Source of the DNA: an uncultured Bacteroidales bacterium
GTDB taxonomy: Bacteria > Bacteroidota > Bacteroidia > Bacteroidales > F082
Direction: 5' to 3'
Length of the DNA: 47,900 bases
NCBI GenBank assembly: GCA_947307415.1
Contig: CAMZJA010000014.1
Location: forward strand, 1-47,900
Position numbers and translations under genes: made by a program. Below, one piece after another: positions 1 to 8,841 of the stretch. The notes below the pieces were generated by a model that saw only the letters and a list, made by a program, of their open reading frames with translations, searched no databases and was not told where the DNA came from. Position 1 is the stretch's first letter, and each line of letters starts with the position of its first letter.

Positions 1-1139
1 GGGATGATTCTGAAGATAATCATGCCTCTCGGGATGACAGGATATGTCACGATTGAGCAGAAAATCTTGTAGTTTGTACGCAAGTCGCGCGCTATCCAAG
101 CAGCCTGAACCTCGTTGCCAGGCAGGAAGATAGGTGTGACGCATGCCTCAGCCGGTCCAATCTCGAATCCGAGGTCACGGAAGCCTTTCTGAAGAGTACG
201 TGTCACTGTCCAGAGTTTCTTACGAAGCTCGTCACCTTCAGCGCTGCGGATGATTTCGAGACGTTTCAAGCAGCCTTCGACGATAGGCATCGGCAACGAC
301 TTGGCATACATCTGCGAACGCATGTTGTAACGCAAATAGTCGATGATGACCTTAGGACCGGCCACGAAGCCGCCGATGATAGCCATTGACTTGGCGTAAG
401 CGCCAATGTAAAGGTCGATGTCGTCCATCACGCCGAAATGTTCTGAAGTACCGCGACCTGTAGGACCCATGCAGCCGAAGCCGTGAGCGTCGTCGATGAG
501 GATGCGGAACTGATATTTCTTTTTGAGAGCCACGATCTGGTCGAGGATACCGAGAGCGCCTGTCATTCCGAACACGCCTTCAGTGATGAGAAGGATGCCG
601 CCGCCGGTCTTCTTCACCACCTCTGTAGCGCGCTGCAACATCTTCTCGCAACTTACGATATCGTTGTGTTTGAAGTGGAATGACTGTCCCATGTGCAGAC
701 GTTTACCGTCGATGAGGCAAGCATGGGCTTCAGCGTCGAACACTATGACGTCGTTACGTGTGCAGAGCGCGTCGATGGTTGAGACGATGCCCTGATATCC
801 GAAGTTGAACTCATAAGCGTCCTCTTTATGCTCGAAGTCGGCGAGTTCACGCTCCAGACGCTCATGCAGACGGGTGTTACCACTCATCATACGAGCGCCC
901 ATAGGGTAAGCCAAACCCCAGCGGGCAGCGGCCTCAGCGTCAACTTTTCTCACCTCAGGATGGTTGGCCAAACCGAGGTAATTGTTCAAACTCCAGCACA
1001 AAACATCAACGCCGTTGAAGCGCATGTGCGGTCCGAGTTCACCTTCCAAACGAGGGAAAGCAAAATATCCGTGAATGCGGTCCATGTATTGTCCGATTGG
1101 ACCACCAGAATCGTGAGCTATTCTTTCAAATATTTCCAT
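1..1139 (-). CDS. PLP-dependent alpha-oxoamine synthase (serine palmitoyltransferase-like), 3' end outside window
   Basis: Reading the minus strand from ATG 1139-1137 gives 379 codons that run off the window, so the C-terminus is missing (family length roughly 395-420). The fold is the alpha-oxoamine synthase branch of fold-type I PLP enzymes: H139 (DAEAHA) stacks on PLP, the D216-D-A-H219 motif binds the cofactor, and K250 in the segment AYAKSMAIIGGF is the Schiff-base lysine. These enzymes condense an amino acid with an acyl-CoA, losing CO2. The divergent SDR neighbour is a plausible 3-keto reductase, so serine palmitoyltransferase or cysteate acyltransferase (sphingoid or sulfonolipid base synthesis) is favoured over 2-amino-3-ketobutyrate CoA ligase. 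Family assignment is firm; the amino acid substrate is inferred. A -7 box lies at 1164-1171. Confidence 0.85.
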   Translation of the reverse strand, partial: MEIFERIAHDSGGPIGQYMDRIHGYFAFPRLEGELGPHMRFNGVDVLCWSLNNYLGLANHPEVRKVDAEAAARWGLAYPMGARMMSGNTRLHERLERELADFEHKEDAYEFNFGYQGIVSTIDALCTRNDVIVFDAEAHACLIDGKRLHMGQSFHFKHNDIVSCEKMLQRATEVVKKTGGGILLITEGVFGMTGALGILDQIVALKKKYQFRILIDDAHGFGCMGPTGRGTSEHFGVMDDIDLYIGAYAKSMAIIGGFVAGPKVIIDYLRYNMRSQMYAKSLPMPIVEGCLKRLEIIRSAEGDELRKKLWTVTRTLQKGFRDLGFEIGPAEACVTPIFLPGNEVQAAWIARDLRTNYKIFCSIVTYPVIPRGMIIFRII

Positions 1140-1163
1140 TTTTTTAAAATTGATTTTATTTCG

Positions 1164-1171
1164 CAAAGATA
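1164..1171 (-). promoter_or_regulatory. Bacteroidota -7 promoter box (TATCTTTG)
   Basis: Plus-strand CAAAGATA reads TATCTTTG on the minus strand, matching TAnnTTTG. It lies about 25 bases upstream of the start codon of the oxoamine synthase. No convincing -33 element was identified. Confidence 0.75.
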
Positions 1172-1259
1172 GTAAAAATATTTACAGTATACACATAATT
1201 CTATTTTTTTATTTTTTTGAAAAAATCGCAACATTTTTCTTCATTTTTATATTTTTTTG

Positions 1260-1267
1260 TATTTTTG
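1260..1267 (+). promoter_or_regulatory. -7 promoter box (TATTTTTG) for the SDR gene
   Basis: TATTTTTG fits TAnnTTTG and sits 17 bases before the ATG at 1285. The surrounding DNA is very T-rich, so a chance match is possible, but placement is right for a short leader. It shares a divergent intergenic region with the promoter at 1164-1171. Confidence 0.55.
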
Positions 1268-1284
1268 TAGTTTATTTTAATGAA

Positions 1285-2076
1285 ATGTTAGACTTAAAAA
1301 ATAAAAACGCTCTCGTAACAGGTGCAAGCTCAGGCATCGGAGCCGCCATAGCACGCCGTCTCGCCAAAGAGAAATGTAATCTTTTCCTTACGGGACTGGG
1401 TGAAACGCAGCTTCAGGAAACCAAGAAAGCTTGCGAAAAAGAGGGCGTGAAAGTCTTTTATAAAGAGTGCAATTTCGGTGAGTTTGCCTCTATCGACGAA
1501 CTCGTGAAAGAGATAAAAAACATAGGCTTCGACATCGATTTGTACGTCTTGAACGCAGGCATCTCGCAGCGCGACCGCGGTTTTGAGACCGATTTCGCCA
1601 TCGACCAAAAGATCATGCAGGTCAATTACTGGAGCAGCGTGTATCTCGTGAAACAGTTTAAAGACGAGATCATGGCGAAACAACAGGTCAACTTCTCGGT
1701 GACCACCTCGTTGGCCGGACTTTTTGGGTTCCCGCTAAGGACATCCTACTGCGCCTCGAAACACGCACTGTTCGGTTTCTTCGAGTCGCTGGACCTCGAA
1801 TATCCTAACGTCCACGTCACGTTTTTGATTCCAGGACGCATCAACACGCCTATCAGCAAGAGCGCCTTGAAAGGCAATGGAGAGCAATATGCGAAGATGG
1901 ACGCCGGTCAGGCCAAGGGTCTCGACGTCGACAAGGCCGCCGCACGCGCGGTGAAGGCTATCAAGAAACAGAAGCATCGTAAACTCATCGGGAAAAGTGA
2001 GTTGCTGATGGCATATATTAATAGGTATATACCTTGGCTTTATTATAAAATTGCAAACAAGATTTCTCCAACATAG
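1285..2076 (+). CDS. Short-chain dehydrogenase/reductase, candidate 3-ketosphinganine/3-ketocapnine reductase
   Basis: A 263-residue classical SDR. Visible motifs are the nucleotide-binding TGASSGIG (12-19), NAG (90-92), structural N114, catalytic S142 and the Y155-x3-K159 pair. The frame is open further upstream, but the ATG at 1285 puts the Rossmann strand at the usual distance from the N-terminus and follows the promoter box, so it was chosen. The C-terminus is hydrophobic and aromatic (YINRYIPWLYYKIA), which could attach it to the membrane as in DHRS7/ketodihydrosphingosine reductase-type enzymes. Divergence from the oxoamine synthase suggests it reduces that enzyme's 3-keto product. SDR assignment is certain; the substrate is inferred from context. 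Confidence 0.85.
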   Translation: MLDLKNKNALVTGASSGIGAAIARRLAKEKCNLFLTGLGETQLQETKKACEKEGVKVFYKECNFGEFASIDELVKEIKNIGFDIDLYVLNAGISQRDRGFETDFAIDQKIMQVNYWSSVYLVKQFKDEIMAKQQVNFSVTTSLAGLFGFPLRTSYCASKHALFGFFESLDLEYPNVHVTFLIPGRINTPISKSALKGNGEQYAKMDAGQAKGLDVDKAAARAVKAIKKQKHRKLIGKSELLMAYINRYIPWLYYKIANKISPT

Positions 2077-2094
2077 AGATTAATTCATATCACC

Positions 2095-3165
2095 ATGAAG
2101 AAAGAAAAAGAGAAAGTTATCTGTGGAATACAGCAGGTCGGCATCGGTGTTGAAGACCTCATGACGGCATGGAAATGGTACAACCGACATCTTAACATTG
2201 AGATTCCTATCGTCGACGACGAAGGTGTCGCGGAGCGTATGCTTCCTTATACCGGTGGCAAGCCTCAGCCTCGTCACGCCATCCTCGCCATCTCACAACG
2301 CGGCGGCGGCGGCTTCGAGATCTGGCAGCCAAAAGGTCGTAAAGTGGTATATCCGAAAGAGCCGTTGCGTGTCGGCGACTTGGGCGTAAACATCTGCAAA
2401 GTCAAATCAAGGAACATACACGAAGCATACAACTACTTCACCGACAATGAGATAACTATCCTCAGCGACATAAGCGTCTCCCCTTTCGGAATCGAACATT
2501 TCTACATTCAAGACCCATGGGGCAATGTTTTTGAGATTGAGAAAGACGATTATTGTTTCATCAATGCCGACAAGCATACCGGCGGTTCGAACGGCGTTGT
2601 AATAGGTGTCTCAAACATGGAAAGATCTATCGAATTCTACGGCAAACTCCTTGATTATGATGTCGTTGCATTCGACAAAACCGATGTCTTCACCGATTTC
2701 GGCGATGTCCTTGGCGGAAAATGCAAGATGCGCCGTGTCGAGCTGAAACGCTCAAAGCCTGTATGCGGTCCGCTCAGCGACCTGATGGGCAATTCGCACA
2801 TCGAGCTGGTGCAAAACCTTGAGATTGAGCCATGTAAGACTCTCGAAGGCAGATGGTGGGGCGACCCTGGATTCATACATCTCTGCTTCGACGTGCGTAA
2901 CATGGACAAGGTTCATGAGGCGGTCAAGGCTCTCGGTCGCGACTTCGTGTGCGACAGCGGCGACAACTTCGACATGGGCGACGCCAACGGACATTTCACC
3001 TACGTGGAAGACCCCGACGGCGCACTCATCGAGTTCGTCGAGACGTTTAAGATTCCTGTGATAAGAAAACTTGGAATCTCAATAAATCTTAGAAAGAGAA
3101 ACGACTACAAACCGTTGCCGAAGTTCATCACCAGAGCGCTACGGTTTATGAAAGTTGAATTTTAA
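2095..3165 (+). CDS. Tandem VOC (glyoxalase/dioxygenase fold) protein, function unknown
   Basis: A 356-residue protein with two vicinal-oxygen-chelate modules, about residues 8-150 and 165-315, each showing the repeat signatures (GVEDLMTAWKWY with DPWGNVFEIE; GVSNMERSIEFY with DPDGALIEF). VOC proteins bind a metal and act as dioxygenases, lyases or isomerases. The first module lacks the usual histidine on its first strand (QQVGIGV), so one module may not bind metal. The gene starts 18 bases after the SDR stop and ends at a strong terminator, so the two form an operon beside the oxoamine synthase. A role in lipid-base modification is only a guess from context. Confidence 0.75.
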   Translation: MKKEKEKVICGIQQVGIGVEDLMTAWKWYNRHLNIEIPIVDDEGVAERMLPYTGGKPQPRHAILAISQRGGGGFEIWQPKGRKVVYPKEPLRVGDLGVNICKVKSRNIHEAYNYFTDNEITILSDISVSPFGIEHFYIQDPWGNVFEIEKDDYCFINADKHTGGSNGVVIGVSNMERSIEFYGKLLDYDVVAFDKTDVFTDFGDVLGGKCKMRRVELKRSKPVCGPLSDLMGNSHIELVQNLEIEPCKTLEGRWWGDPGFIHLCFDVRNMDKVHEAVKALGRDFVCDSGDNFDMGDANGHFTYVEDPDGALIEFVETFKIPVIRKLGISINLRKRNDYKPLPKFITRALRFMKVEF

Positions 3166-3201
3166 AAAAAAGCGCCGCCCGATGGGCGGCGCTTTTTTTT
3201 A
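3164..3201. terminator. Strong bidirectional terminator
   Basis: A perfect 9-bp GC-only stem (GCGCCGCCC 3172-3180 with GGGCGGCGC 3184-3192), 3-base loop, preceded by an A-run and followed by a T-run. It can end the plus-strand VOC operon and the minus-strand ompH transcript, which stops at 3209. Confidence 0.93.
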
Positions 3202-3208
3202 ACCTTAT

Positions 3209-3718
3209 TTAAAGTCCGAGTTTCGCTTTAACATCAGCTGTGATGTCGATTGCGCTGTCACCGATTGAAAGGATGACTGTCTTCTCGAAAACGTATGCGA
3301 GACCTTTAGCTTTCACCACATCGTCGATAGCTGTCTTGATCTTGTCGAGCATAGGCTTTGAAAGCTCTTCCTGTTTTGCTGCGAAGTCGCTCTCGGCGTT
3401 AGCCTGGAAATCCTGAATTCTGCCCTGAAGGTCGATGATTTCCTTTTCTTTTGACTGACGAAGGATGTTTGACATTGTAGCCTGATTTGCTTCATAGTCT
3501 CTCATCTTTGTCTGATATTCATTGGCCATCGCCTGCAATTCAGCCTGAAGCTCGCTGTAGTAAGCCTGCATATCCTGCTGGATTTTAGCGCTTTCCGGCA
3601 TCATATCAATGATGACTTGTGTGTCGACATAACCGATTTTCTGAGTCTGTGCGTTAGCACCATAACCGATTCCGAGAGCTAACACTAATAAAACCAATAC
3701 TTTAGTTAACTTTTTCAT
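3209..3718 (-). CDS. OmpH/Skp-family periplasmic chaperone
   Basis: A 169-residue protein with a signal peptide (MKKLTKVLVLLVLALGIGYGANAQ, cleaved near residue 24), followed by the family opening QKIGYVDTQVIIDMMPE. A long charged, coiled-coil-forming helical region (about 45-130) and a short closing beta segment follow. Skp family proteins form trimeric tentacled chaperones that hold unfolded outer-membrane proteins for the Bam complex. It lies downstream of a second ompH and bamA on the same strand, but a separate -7 box at 3753-3760 suggests it can also be transcribed independently. Confidence 0.9.
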   Translation of the reverse strand: MKKLTKVLVLLVLALGIGYGANAQTQKIGYVDTQVIIDMMPESAKIQQDMQAYYSELQAELQAMANEYQTKMRDYEANQATMSNILRQSKEKEIIDLQGRIQDFQANAESDFAAKQEELSKPMLDKIKTAIDDVVKAKGLAYVFEKTVILSIGDSAIDITADVKAKLGL

Positions 3719-3752
3719 GTTCTATTTTATTTGATAATTTCCTAATTTTTTG

Positions 3753-3760
3753 CAAAAATA
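3753..3760 (-). promoter_or_regulatory. -7 promoter box (TATTTTTG) for the distal ompH
   Basis: Plus-strand CAAAAATA in the 72-base gap between the two ompH genes, about 35 bases upstream of the start at 3718. It implies independent expression of the second chaperone. Confidence 0.6.
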
Positions 3761-3790
3761 CTAATTTTTGTTATATGCTCAAATATTTTT

Positions 3791-4423
3791 TTACTTCTTT
3801 TCAGCCGGTTTGCCGCTGTTTGCAGGTTTAGAACCGCCGCTAGAAGTGTTTTCCGAGCGTTTTCTGTCCTGACGACGGACGGTCTGCATCACGTTGCCTA
3901 TTTCATCGAGGACATCGTCGCTGATATCAAGTTTTTCATTGCAATACAATATCGTCGTTCCCGCAGCTTTGTCGAACACAAAAGAATAGTTTTTCTGCTG
4001 CGCCACCTGGTTGATGGCGTTGTAAATCTTCTCCTGAATTGGCTGTATCAGCTCGATTTTCTTTGAGAAAAGCTCGCCTTCCGGTCCGTAATACTGCATC
4101 TGAAGTGCCGCCAGCTCCTGTTCCTTGGCCGCGATTGCCTCTTCTTTTTTCTTCTTCATATCGTCGGAAAGCAACACCGACTCGGTCTGATAATCGCGTT
4201 GCATCTGCTCGAGTTTGTTGCGCATAGCCCTGAGCTCTTTCTCCCATTTCACCGACATCTGGTTGATTTCTTCCTGAGCGTCGCCATATTCCGGAATATT
4301 TTGAAGGATATAATCCGTGTCGACATAAGCCATTTTCTGATTACCCTGAGCTTTAGCCGTTGCAATGCCAAGCATCATAAATAACGAAAGTAATAAAACT
4401 GATGTTGTTCTCATATTTTTCAT
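3791..4423 (-). CDS. OmpH/Skp-family periplasmic chaperone, proximal to bamA
   Basis: A 210-residue paralogue of the next gene downstream. It has a signal peptide ending near AKAQG (about residue 25), the family opening KMAYVDTDYILQNIPEY, a long charged helical hairpin (about 55-135) and a beta-rich end (NYSFVFDKAAGTTILYCN). Unlike its neighbour it has a basic, low-complexity tail of about 35 residues rich in Arg, Lys, Ser, Gly and Pro (KRSENTSSGGSKPANSGKP). The start lies 17 bases after the bamA stop, so it is co-transcribed with the insertase its clients are delivered to. Confidence 0.9.
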   Translation of the reverse strand: MKNMRTTSVLLLSLFMMLGIATAKAQGNQKMAYVDTDYILQNIPEYGDAQEEINQMSVKWEKELRAMRNKLEQMQRDYQTESVLLSDDMKKKKEEAIAAKEQELAALQMQYYGPEGELFSKKIELIQPIQEKIYNAINQVAQQKNYSFVFDKAAGTTILYCNEKLDISDDVLDEIGNVMQTVRRQDRKRSENTSSGGSKPANSGKPAEKK

Positions 4424-4440
4424 ATTTATTTAATTCATTT

Positions 4441-7107
4441 TTAATCGATTGAGCCCCCTATCGAGAAGTGGAACTGGCTACCTGCCGCATCTGTAAGACC
4501 AGGAACCTTGTCGAAGCCGTAGCCCCAGTCGAGACCGAGCATACCAAACATCGGCAGATAGATTCTCACGCCGACACCTGCCGAACGATAGAGGTCAAAC
4601 GGATTGAAATTGTCGAAGCCGAGCCAGCAGTTACCTGCCTCCACGAATGTCAGGGCGAAGATCGTCGCCTGAGGATTCAACGTCAGAGGATAACGCAGCT
4701 CCATGGTATATTTGGCAAAGATATTTCCGCCTTCCATGTTGCTCGACGACGCGCCCGGCGTCAGTGCGGTATTGGCGTAACCTCTCATACCGATGAGCTC
4801 TCGTCCATCGAAATTATAAGCTCCTGTAAGACCGTCGCCACCGAGACAGAAACGCTGGAACGGAGTGACGCCTATCGCAGGGTTGTAATAGCCGAGCAAA
4901 CCGAAACGCGCACGTGTCATGATGACAAGCTTCTCGGCGATCTCAGTATACAAAGCGGCTTTAAATTTCCATTTATGAAACTCCACCCAGTGATACATCG
5001 CATCTTCTCGCTCATCCTTATTGTCATCGCCAGGGAATTTCTCATAATAATCAATCTTGTTAAACATTGAATACGGCGGCGTAACCTCCAACGACAATAC
5101 AAACTCCGAACCATAACGAGGATAAATAGGATTACTCGTGGAGTTACGTCCGAAAGTGATGTTATATCCGATGATATTGAAATTGCCATCGCCGCTGCCG
5201 AAATCGAAGATGCTCTTGTAATTCTGGAGGGTGTAACGGATCACATTGATGCCATTGTACAATGTGAAATAGTCGTCAGGCCATTTCAGACGTGTGCCTA
5301 TACCCACCGAAAAACCAGTCTGTCGGAAGATACCGATTTGCTCGGTATAGGTGTTCTTATATGCCGAGCGGTAAACCGAAACCGTCAACGAGTTAGGTTT
5401 CTTGCCTCCGAGCCAAGGCTCAGTGAATGTCACACCATAATTAATATAGGTGGTTCCATATGTCTGAACTCTGAACGACAGCTTCTGTCCGTCGCCGGCC
5501 GGAATCGGGCGCCATGCGTCTTTCTTAAAGAAGTTTCTCAACGAGACATTATTCAGATTCAATCCCAAAGAGAGCATCAGACGGTTGTAGCCCCATCCTG
5601 CGGAGAGCTCCACTTGGTCGTTAGGCGTCTCCTCCACCACATAGTTGATGTCGACAGTGCCGTCTTGCGGGTCAGGTTGGATGTCAGGGACGAGTTTCTC
5701 GGCATCGAAATACTGCAAAGCTGAGAGTTCGCGTATTGTTCGGATGATGTCGCTACGGCTGTAGAGCTGACCAGGACGCGTGTACATCTCGCGGATGATG
5801 ATGTTGTCGTTGGTCTTGGTGTTACCTTTAACCGTCACGTGCTTGATAGTAGCCTGATCACCTTCCGACATTCTCATCTCGATGTCGATGGTGTCGTTTT
5901 CAACTCTGATTTCTACAGGCTCAATACGGAAGAACAGATATCCGTCGTCCATATACAACGACGAGATGTCGTAGCCGCCTTCAGTGTAAGTCAGGTTTTT
6001 ATCGAGAAGTTCCTGATTGTAGACGTCGCCTTTTCTGATACCGAGAACCTTGTTAAGTGTAGCGGTGTCATATTTGGTGTTGCCCACCCAGGTGATGTTT
6101 CCGAAATAATATTTATCGCCTTCGCTGATATCGAGGGTGATCCCTATGTTTCGGTCGTCCATCACATAAACCGAGTCTCTCACGATCTTCGCGTCTCTGT
6201 AACCTTTTTCGTTGTATTTCTTTATGATAAGCTTCTTGTCATCCTCGTAATTATTCTCATTAAAACGTGAAGCCTTGAAGATTCTCGGACGGATATTCTC
6301 GGTGGCATATTCATAAAGCTCATCTTCAGCAGCCATCGGTCTAAATGTGATTAGATCCCAAACCGTGTTAACCACTGTCGCGCCAAGGGTTGTGATAGGG
6401 TCGAACCTTCCTCTGCGCTTAGTCTCCTTCATCGTCATTCGCACCTGATTGTCAGTAAACACCTCGTTGTCATTCACTACAATCTCTCCGATTTTAACCT
6501 TATGGTTCTTATCCACATCGATGATAAGCGACACATAGTTATTCAAAGTGGTGTCGGGCACAGCGGTGATTTTAACCTCCGAATTAAGATAGCCTTTATC
6601 GGCAAAATAATCTCTGATGATGCCTTTTGTCTTGTTATATGTGTGTTCTGTCGCCACGTCGCCGCGCGTCAGGTTAATCTTCTTTCTTATCTCGTCGGCC
6701 TCCGATTTTTTTACGCCTTTAAAAGAGAATTTGCTTATCCTCGGGCGTTCTCTCATATCAATGTTGAGGAAAATCTTTCCTCCAACCTTTTGTGTGCTAG
6801 TGATCTGGATATCTTCGAAAAGCCCTTGCTCCCAAAGTTTTCTAATGGCGTCGGTTATCTTATCGCCAGGAACCTTCACCGTCATTCCCACGCGCAAACC
6901 CGACAGCATCACTACGACGGCAGGATCGACATACTGGACACCTGTCACCGTGATGCCACCTATTTCATACTCACGAGGTAGTGAATAGTCAATATCCGAC
7001 AAATCGTTACCGATTTGAATCTGAGCGCCAGCCCCGTTGCTCAGCATCAGGAAACCTAAGCACATCAAGGCTATTGCGAATATCTTATACCTTTTCAAAA
7101 AAGTCAT
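4441..7107 (-). CDS. bamA: BamA, outer membrane protein assembly factor (Omp85)
   Basis: An 888-residue precursor with a signal peptide (MTFLKRYKIFAIALMCLGF...GAGA), a periplasmic part of consecutive POTRA domains (roughly 40-470), and a C-terminal 16-strand Omp85 barrel containing the lid-loop segment GRELIGMRGYAN. It folds and inserts outer-membrane beta-barrels. The frame is open 16 codons further upstream, but the ATG at 7107 was chosen: it starts 4 bases after the uppS stop (TAG) and begins the hydrophobic signal sequence directly. It lies between uppS and an Skp-family chaperone, a common Bacteroidota envelope cluster. Confidence 0.95.
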   Translation of the reverse strand: MTFLKRYKIFAIALMCLGFLMLSNGAGAQIQIGNDLSDIDYSLPREYEIGGITVTGVQYVDPAVVVMLSGLRVGMTVKVPGDKITDAIRKLWEQGLFEDIQITSTQKVGGKIFLNIDMRERPRISKFSFKGVKKSEADEIRKKINLTRGDVATEHTYNKTKGIIRDYFADKGYLNSEVKITAVPDTTLNNYVSLIIDVDKNHKVKIGEIVVNDNEVFTDNQVRMTMKETKRRGRFDPITTLGATVVNTVWDLITFRPMAAEDELYEYATENIRPRIFKASRFNENNYEDDKKLIIKKYNEKGYRDAKIVRDSVYVMDDRNIGITLDISEGDKYYFGNITWVGNTKYDTATLNKVLGIRKGDVYNQELLDKNLTYTEGGYDISSLYMDDGYLFFRIEPVEIRVENDTIDIEMRMSEGDQATIKHVTVKGNTKTNDNIIIREMYTRPGQLYSRSDIIRTIRELSALQYFDAEKLVPDIQPDPQDGTVDINYVVEETPNDQVELSAGWGYNRLMLSLGLNLNNVSLRNFFKKDAWRPIPAGDGQKLSFRVQTYGTTYINYGVTFTEPWLGGKKPNSLTVSVYRSAYKNTYTEQIGIFRQTGFSVGIGTRLKWPDDYFTLYNGINVIRYTLQNYKSIFDFGSGDGNFNIIGYNITFGRNSTSNPIYPRYGSEFVLSLEVTPPYSMFNKIDYYEKFPGDDNKDEREDAMYHWVEFHKWKFKAALYTEIAEKLVIMTRARFGLLGYYNPAIGVTPFQRFCLGGDGLTGAYNFDGRELIGMRGYANTALTPGASSSNMEGGNIFAKYTMELRYPLTLNPQATIFALTFVEAGNCWLGFDNFNPFDLYRSAGVGVRIYLPMFGMLGLDWGYGFDKVPGLTDAAGSQFHFSIGGSID

Positions 7108-7111
7108 TTGC

Positions 7112-7858
7112 CTACTTTTTAATTTGTTCACTTGTCTTACCGAACCTACGTTCACGATTCTGATAATTGATTATCGCCTCATACAAATCCTCTTTCGAGA
7201 AGTCGGGCCAGTATTTCTTTGTAAAATACAGTTCAGAATAAGCTATTTGCCAGAGCAGATAATTACTGATTCTCTCCTCCCCGCTTGTGCGAATCAGCAG
7301 GTCAGGGTCAGGCATGGCGGCTGTCGCCAAATGGCTGCTGACCAATGCTTCGTCTATCTGTTCCGGTTTTATCGAGCCGTTTTGAGCCTCCATAGCGATT
7401 TTTTTCATCGCCTGCACCAGTTCCCATCGTCCTGAATAGCTCAAACACAGTGTCAACATCATGCGGGTGTTGTTTTTCGTGTTGTCGATAGCATACATGA
7501 GAGCGTCGTACTGCGATTTCGGGAGACGTGACAAATCGCCTATCGCGTTAAGACGTATGTTATTGTCGTTCAATGTTTTAAGCTCATTTTTCAAAGCATT
7601 GGCGAGCAACGACATCAAAGCATCGACCTCGAAGGAGGAACGGTTCCAGTTTTCTGTCGAGAAAGCGTACAAGGTAAGATATTTCACTCCAAGTTCAGCG
7701 CACGCTTCGGTGGTATTACGCACAGCGTCGACGCCATGCTGGTGACCGAAGACACGCATTTTGCCTTTTTCCTTTGCCCAGCGACCGTTGCCATCCATAA
7801 TGACGGCAATATGTTCCGGCAAACGCTCCATGATAATCTTATCTTTCAAACTTTCCAT
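7112..7858 (-). CDS. uppS: Undecaprenyl diphosphate synthase (cis-prenyltransferase)
   Basis: A 248-residue cytosolic enzyme that extends farnesyl diphosphate with isopentenyl diphosphate to make the C55 lipid carrier for peptidoglycan and polysaccharide export. The catalytic aspartate is D22 in MDGNGRWAK (21-29), and the C-terminal signature RTSGEERISNYLLWQ is present. It starts 6 bases after the DUF6089 gene and ends 4 bases before bamA, so it is the second gene of an envelope operon. Confidence 0.95.
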   Translation of the reverse strand: MESLKDKIIMERLPEHIAVIMDGNGRWAKEKGKMRVFGHQHGVDAVRNTTEACAELGVKYLTLYAFSTENWNRSSFEVDALMSLLANALKNELKTLNDNNIRLNAIGDLSRLPKSQYDALMYAIDNTKNNTRMMLTLCLSYSGRWELVQAMKKIAMEAQNGSIKPEQIDEALVSSHLATAAMPDPDLLIRTSGEERISNYLLWQIAYSELYFTKKYWPDFSKEDLYEAIINYQNRERRFGKTSEQIKK

Positions 7859-7864
7859 TTTTCA

Positions 7865-8743
7865 TCAATAATATTTATAATATTTTTTATCAGCGCCCAC
7901 GTTACAATCCTTGTTTTTAGGCAGCAAAAACTTATACGAGAGTGACACGCTCAGGTATCCGTACCAATCTTTAGTGTCTTTATTTCCTCTCTGAAAATAT
8001 TTTTGTTCGTTTGAGCCGGTATTATTAGGATCGGTGATTCCTGTAGGATCGCTATATTGCACAAAACCAGGCACATTACCTTCCTCGTCCGGTTCGTAAG
8101 TAGGATAATAAGCGTGGCAATCGTCGAGCCAGTCGGTGAACGCATAATCCATTCTCCATTCAACAGTCATTCCGATATGTTCACTGATGCTATATTTCAT
8201 ACCGATTCCGAAAGGTATCGAGAACGAGGTGAGGTTGTATTTATTATCACCATCGGAAATAGCCACTTCATTATCGACATCTGTGAGTACGCTGCACAAA
8301 GCAGTTCCATCGTCAGCCTTCGGATTAAAAGTGAGGTACGAGAGTCCTCCGAAGATATACGGCGTGATGTAGTTTCGCTTGCTGCCAGTAAAGTAGTCGA
8401 AGAAATTAAACTCAGCGACAAGAGCTATGTCTTGCACGTTGGTATGGAATGAAAGGCCACGTTCCGGGCGGTATTTGGAAGCCTCGTCGCCGCCATCGAG
8501 TTGCAGGTTGGAATAAGCGAGACGGAAAGCCCAGCGCGTGTTGTCATAATATCTCACCGAGCCTCCGAAACCAAGCTTACTCTGGTTGAAAGGTTTATTA
8601 GGGTTAACATCGCCCATATAATATGACAATCCCACCGACGCGCCCACCTCAATAACCTGGGCATCGGACTTAAATGGAGCAAGAAATTGTCCTAATAAAA
8701 GGATAATCAACGCAACAAACCAAAAATTTTTGCAGTTTTTCAT
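7865..8743 (-). CDS. DUF6089-type outer membrane beta-barrel protein
   Basis: A 292-residue protein with an N-terminal signal anchor ending near FKSDAQ (about residue 29), then VIEVGASVGLSYYMGDVNP, the typical opening of this Bacteroidota family. Alternating aromatic and polar strands (about 30-280) suggest an 8- to 10-strand barrel. A loop near 215-255 is rich in Asp, Pro, Asn and Gly. Function is unknown; family members commonly lie directly upstream of uppS and bamA, as here. It is first in the operon and has its own -7 box at 8804-8811. Confidence 0.8.
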   Translation of the reverse strand: MKNCKNFWFVALIILLLGQFLAPFKSDAQVIEVGASVGLSYYMGDVNPNKPFNQSKLGFGGSVRYYDNTRWAFRLAYSNLQLDGGDEASKYRPERGLSFHTNVQDIALVAEFNFFDYFTGSKRNYITPYIFGGLSYLTFNPKADDGTALCSVLTDVDNEVAISDGDNKYNLTSFSIPFGIGMKYSISEHIGMTVEWRMDYAFTDWLDDCHAYYPTYEPDEEGNVPGFVQYSDPTGITDPNNTGSNEQKYFQRGNKDTKDWYGYLSVSLSYKFLLPKNKDCNVGADKKYYKYY

Positions 8744-8803
8744 TCGATTATTATTAATTTCCTGTTGATTGTCAATCGTTTAAATCAATTACCAATAAAC
8801 CGA

Positions 8804-8811
8804 CAAATTTA
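8804..8811 (-). promoter_or_regulatory. -7 promoter box (TAAATTTG) for the DUF6089-uppS-bamA operon
   Basis: Plus-strand CAAATTTA between the nadK stop and the DUF6089 start, implying a leader of about 55 bases. Confidence 0.6.
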
Positions 8812-8841
8812 CAAAATTTATTTTAATAATTTTAAAAAAAC

